NCBI GenBank assembly: GCA_947462175.1
Contig: CANHOE010000106.1
Location: 1-8,201, forward strand
Origin: Burkholderiales bacterium
GTDB lineage: Bacteria > Pseudomonadota > Gammaproteobacteria > Burkholderiales > Burkholderiaceae_C
Length of the DNA stretch: 8,201 nt
Direction of reading: 5' to 3'
Below the pieces are notes generated by a model that saw nothing but the letters and a program-made list of their open reading frames with translations, was not told the origin of the DNA and did not search any database. This document shows positions 5,076 through 8,201 of the stretch, piece after piece. The translations under genes and the position numbers were made by a program. Positions within the stretch are counted from its first letter, which is position 1, and every line of letters begins with the position of its first letter.

Positions 5076-7790
5076 ATGTCCGCAATGCCTGATCAACCTG
5101 TCGGCGATGCCGGCGCCGCCGTCAATGACATCGACGCACAGGAAACCCGTGAGTGGCTCGACGCGTTGTCCGGCGTCATCGCAGGCGAAGGTCCGGAGCG
5201 CGCTCATTTCCTGCTCGAACAGCTGTTGGAGCACGCACGCCAGAACAGCATCGACATGCCGTTCTCGGCCAATACCGGCTACGTCAACTCGATCGAGCCG
5301 GAAAAGGAGCAGCGCAATCCAGGCAACCTCGAACTCGAAGGTCGACTGCGCGCCTACATGCGTTGGAACGCCATGGCGATGGTGGTCAAGGCCAATCGCT
5401 TGCACCCCGCCGACGGTGGTGACCTCGGCGGCCACATCAGCAGTTTTGCCTCGCTGGCGCACATGTTCGCCGCGGGCTTCAACCATTTCTGGCACGCCGA
5501 GAGCGAGGACCACGGTGGCGATTGCCTGTACATCCAGGGCCACAGTTCCCCCGGCGTCTACGCCCGCGCTTTCATGGAAGGGCGGCTGACCGAAGAACAG
5601 CTGTTGAACTTCCGCCAGGAGGGTGCTGGCAAGGGGCTCAGCAGCTACCCGCACCCGAAGCTCATGCCTGAGTTCTGGCAGTTCCCCACGGTGTCGATGG
5701 GCCTGGGCCCGTTGATGGCGATCTACCAGGCGCGTTTCCTCAAGTATCTGCATGCGCGCGGCATCGCCGACACCGCCAACCGCAAGGTCTGGGTGTTCTG
5801 CGGTGACGGCGAAATGGACGAGCCCGAGAGCCTTGGCGCCATTGGTCTGGCCGCGCGCGAAAAGCTCGATAACCTGATCTTCGTTGTCAACTGCAACCTG
5901 CAGCGTCTGGACGGCCCGGTGCGAGGCAACGGCAAGATCATCCAGGAACTGGAAGGTGAGTTCCGCGGCTCGGGCTGGAACGTGCTCAAGCTGATCTGGG
6001 GCAAGGAATGGGACGGCCTGCTGGCCAAGGACAAGGACGGTGCCCTTCGCAAGATCATGATGGACACGCTCGACGGCGACTATCAGGCCTTCAAGGCCAA
6101 CGATGGCGCGTTCGTGCGCAAGCACTTCTTCGGACGCGACCCGCGCACGCTGGAGATGGTGGCCAAGATGTCCGACACCGACATCTGGAATCTGCGCCGC
6201 GGCGGCCACGACGCGAGCAAGGTCTACGCCGCCTTCCACGCCGCGAATTCCCACCAAGGGCAGCCTACCGTGCTGTTGGTGAAGACGGTGAAGGGCTGGG
6301 GCATGGGTGAAGCGGGTGAAGGCAAGAACACCGCGCACCAGACCAAGAAGCTCACTGACGACGACATCCGCCGCTTCCGCGACCGATTCAACATTCCCAT
6401 CCCCGACGCTGATCTGCCCAACATCCCGTTCTATAAACCGGCTGACGACACGCCGGAGATGAAGTACCTGCATGAGCGGCGCCAAGCTTTGGGTGGCTAC
6501 CTGCCGAAGCGCCGCGCGAAAGCCGACGAGCAGTTCACCGTGCCGCCGCTCGAGACCTTCAAGGCCGTGCTCGAGCCGACCGCAGAAGGCCGCGAGATCA
6601 GTACCACTCAGGCCTATGTGCGCTTCCTGAACACCCTGCTGCGCGACGCGGCACTCGGCCCGCGCGTGGTGCCGATCCTCGTCGACGAGGCGCGCACCTT
6701 CGGCATGGAAGGCCTGTTCCGCCAGATCGGCATTTACAACCCCGCAGGGCAGAAGTACACGCCGGTCGACAAGGACCAGGTGATGTACTACCGCGAGGCC
6801 GAGAACGGCCAGATCCTGCAGGAGGGCATCAATGAAGCCGGCGGCATGGGCAGCTGGATCGCCGCAGCGACCAGCTACTCGACGAACAACCGGATCATGA
6901 TTCCGTTCTACGTCTACTACTCGATGTTCGGCTTCCAGCGCATCGGCGACATGGCGTGGGCGGCGGGCGACATGCAGGCGCGCGGCTTCCTGCTCGGCGG
7001 CACCAGCGGCCGTACCACGCTGAACGGCGAAGGCCTGCAGCACGAAGACGGCCACAGCCACATCCTCGCTGGCACCATTCCGAACTGCATCAGCTACGAC
7101 CCGACCTTCGCGCACGAGGTGGGCGTGATTCTTCACCATGGCCTGAAGCGCATGGTTGAGCGTCAGGAAAACGTCTACTACTACATCACGCTGCTCAACG
7201 AGAACTATCCGATGCCTGGTCTGAAGCCTGGCACCGAAGAGCAGATCATCAAGGGCATGTACCTGCTGGAAGAAGGTGCCAAGAAGAAGCTGCGCGTCAA
7301 CCTGCTGGGCAGCGGCACCATCCTGCGCGAGAGCATCGAGGCGAAGAAGCTGCTCGAAGCCGAATGGGGCGTGTCCGCCAACGTCTGGAGCTGCCCGAGC
7401 TTCAACGAATTGACTCGCGAAGGTCAGGATGTCGAGCGTTGGAACCTGCTGCACCCCACGGCTGATGCCAAGGTGCCGTATGTCACCCAGCAGCTGGCCG
7501 CGCATGCAGGCCCAGTGGTTGCGAGCACGGATTACATGAAGAACTACGCAGAGCAGATCCGCGCATTCATGCCCAAGGGCCGCACCTACAAGGTGCTGGG
7601 CACCGACGGCTTCGGCCGCAGCGATTTCCGCAGCAAGCTGCGAGAGCACTTCGAGGTGAACCGCCACTACATCGTGGTGGCCGCGCTGAAGGCACTCAGT
7701 GACGAAGGATCGGTGGCAGCCGCGAAGGTGGCCGAAGCCATTGCGAAGTACGGTATCGATACCGACAAGATCAATCCCCTTTACGCATAA
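5076..7790 (+). CDS. aceE: Pyruvate dehydrogenase E1 component, homodimeric type
   Basis: This is the thiamine diphosphate-dependent E1 of the cytoplasmic pyruvate dehydrogenase complex. It decarboxylates pyruvate and reductively acetylates the lipoyl groups of E2. The complete product is 904 residues (E. coli AceE is 887). The ThDP/Mg motif begins GDGEMDE at residue 243 and ends with VVNCNLQ, giving metal ligands D244 and N272 at the family's 28-residue spacing. Active-site histidines H120 (GGHISS) and H156 (QGHSSPG) are present. H421 (GKNTAHQ) matches the mobile-loop His407 of E. coli, and E583 (ILQEGINE) matches the cofactor-activating Glu571. All key residues look intact. The gene is followed after 20 bp by aceF, so they form an operon, and it diverges from the kinase gene. 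Codon use is strongly biased: TTA, CTA and TCA are absent from nearly the whole gene, which fits high expression in a GC-rich genome. Confidence 0.98.
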   Translation: MSAMPDQPVGDAGAAVNDIDAQETREWLDALSGVIAGEGPERAHFLLEQLLEHARQNSIDMPFSANTGYVNSIEPEKEQRNPGNLELEGRLRAYMRWNAMAMVVKANRLHPADGGDLGGHISSFASLAHMFAAGFNHFWHAESEDHGGDCLYIQGHSSPGVYARAFMEGRLTEEQLLNFRQEGAGKGLSSYPHPKLMPEFWQFPTVSMGLGPLMAIYQARFLKYLHARGIADTANRKVWVFCGDGEMDEPESLGAIGLAAREKLDNLIFVVNCNLQRLDGPVRGNGKIIQELEGEFRGSGWNVLKLIWGKEWDGLLAKDKDGALRKIMMDTLDGDYQAFKANDGAFVRKHFFGRDPRTLEMVAKMSDTDIWNLRRGGHDASKVYAAFHAANSHQGQPTVLLVKTVKGWGMGEAGEGKNTAHQTKKLTDDDIRRFRDRFNIPIPDADLPNIPFYKPADDTPEMKYLHERRQALGGYLPKRRAKADEQFTVPPLETFKAVLEPTAEGREISTTQAYVRFLNTLLRDAALGPRVVPILVDEARTFGMEGLFRQIGIYNPAGQKYTPVDKDQVMYYREAENGQILQEGINEAGGMGSWIAAATSYSTNNRIMIPFYVYYSMFGFQRIGDMAWAAGDMQARGFLLGGTSGRTTLNGEGLQHEDGHSHILAGTIPNCISYDPTFAHEVGVILHHGLKRMVERQENVYYYITLLNENYPMPGLKPGTEEQIIKGMYLLEEGAKKKLRVNLLGSGTILRESIEAKKLLEAEWGVSANVWSCPSFNELTREGQDVERWNLLHPTADAKVPYVTQQLAAHAGPVVASTDYMKNYAEQIRAFMPKGRTYKVLGTDGFGRSDFRSKLREHFEVNRHYIVVAALKALSDEGSVAAAKVAEAIAKYGIDTDKINPLYA

Positions 7791-7797
7791 GAAAACC

Positions 7798-7803
7798 GGA
7801 GAG
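7798..7803 (+). promoter_or_regulatory. Ribosome binding site of aceF
   Basis: GGAGAG lies 7 nt before the ATG at 7811, in the 20-nt aceE-aceF spacer. The spacer holds no room for a separate promoter or terminator, which supports co-transcription. Confidence 0.7.
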
Positions 7804-7810
7804 AGAAGAC

Positions 7811-8201
7811 ATGGCCACGGTAGAAGTCAAAGTGCCGGATATCGGCGACTTCAAAGATGTCGAGATCATCGAGTTGCTGGTCAAGGTGGGCGACACGATC
7901 GCCGTCGACCAGTCCCTGCTGACGGTGGAGTCGGACAAGGCGTCGATGGAGATCCCCTCGTCGCATGCCGGCGTGGTGAAGGAAATGAAGGTCAAGCTCG
8001 GCGACAAGGTCAGCCGGGGCGTTCTGGTCCTGCTGCTGGAGTCCGCTGGCGCGGCGTCGCCTGCACAGGCGCCTGCTTCGGCGGCCGCACCCGCGCCTGC
8101 CCCAGTTGCTGCGCCCGTGGCTGCACCGGCAGTGGCATCCGCAGCCGTTGGTCCGGTGGAGGTCCACGTGCCTGACATCGGCGACTTCAAGGAAGTGGCC
8201 G
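7811..8201 (+). CDS. aceF: Dihydrolipoyllysine acetyltransferase (PDH E2), N-terminal part, cut by window edge
   Basis: E2 carries the swinging lipoyl arms that take the acetyl group from AceE and transfer it to CoA. About 130 residues are visible. Lipoyl domain 1 covers residues 1 to about 77 (MATVEVKVPDIGDF onward), with the lipoylation lysine K43 in the ESDKAS motif. An Ala/Pro-rich flexible linker follows at about residues 80-115. A second lipoyl domain then opens with VEVHVPDIGDFKEVA and runs off the right edge. Two successive PDIGDFK starts show that the protein has at least two lipoyl domains. The peripheral-subunit-binding and catalytic acetyltransferase domains would lie downstream. 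The gene directly follows aceE, its complex partner, with which it is presumably co-transcribed. An lpd gene for E3 would be expected further on but is not visible. Confidence 0.97.
   Translation, partial: MATVEVKVPDIGDFKDVEIIELLVKVGDTIAVDQSLLTVESDKASMEIPSSHAGVVKEMKVKLGDKVSRGVLVLLLESAGAASPAQAPASAAAPAPAPVAAPVAAPAVASAAVGPVEVHVPDIGDFKEVA

Noticed and set aside
5043..7667. 874-aa minus-strand ORF as a gene
   Set aside because: It is the codon-registered antisense of the unmistakable aceE gene. Its translation is Val/His/Arg-rich with no recognisable domain, as expected for an antisense shadow.
7771..8190. 139-aa and 128-aa minus-strand ORFs at the right edge
   Set aside because: They are antisense to the lipoyl domain and Ala/Pro linker of aceF. 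The low-complexity Ala/Gly runs come from the linker.
1..8201. Mobile elements, CRISPR arrays, tRNA or rRNA genes
   Set aside because: No terminal repeats, transposase, regularly spaced direct repeats, or cloverleaf/rRNA-like sequences were seen. The window is ordinary core-genome coding DNA.

Overview
The window is high-GC DNA that is almost entirely coding. It looks like a core chromosomal region of a betaproteobacterium, most likely order Burkholderiales. The reasons are the homodimeric-type pyruvate dehydrogenase E1 (AceE), an E2 (AceF) with at least two N-terminal lipoyl domains, an adjacent FixL/FixJ-like two-component pair, and an OpdA/PrlC-type M3 peptidase. The taxonomic call is an inference from gene content and protein style; no marker gene is present.

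Layout. Positions 1-1478 (minus) hold the N-terminal ~492 residues of oligopeptidase A (prlC), cut by the left edge just after its HEFGH zinc motif. Positions 1479-1731 form a 253-bp gap. It contains a possible 45-codon ORF on the plus strand (1526-1663) and two hairpins, one of which (1671-1693) looks like the terminator of the regulator operon. Positions 1732-2355 (minus) encode a 207-aa FixJ/NarL-type response regulator. Positions 2352-4931 (minus) encode its membrane-bound, two-PAS sensor histidine kinase, and the two genes overlap by 4 bp (ATGA). A short divergent control region follows (about 4932-5075). Then, on the plus strand, come aceE (5076-7790, 904 aa, complete) and, after 20 bp, the start of aceF (7811 to the right edge).

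How the genes relate. AceE decarboxylates pyruvate and passes the acetyl group to the lipoyl domains of AceF, which forms acetyl-CoA; the E3 gene (lpd) would be expected beyond the right edge. The sensor kinase and regulator are transcribed away from aceE and share its upstream region, so control of pyruvate dehydrogenase expression by this pair is the simplest hypothesis. The kinase has an extracytoplasmic domain between two membrane segments plus two cytoplasmic PAS domains, so it could combine an external signal with an internal one. No GntR-type PdhR gene is visible. The sequence does not show what is sensed.

The region is mostly conventional. The points most worth a second look are the divergent kinase/aceE control region with its nested inverted repeats, the sensor domain of the kinase, and the untracked small ORF beside prlC.
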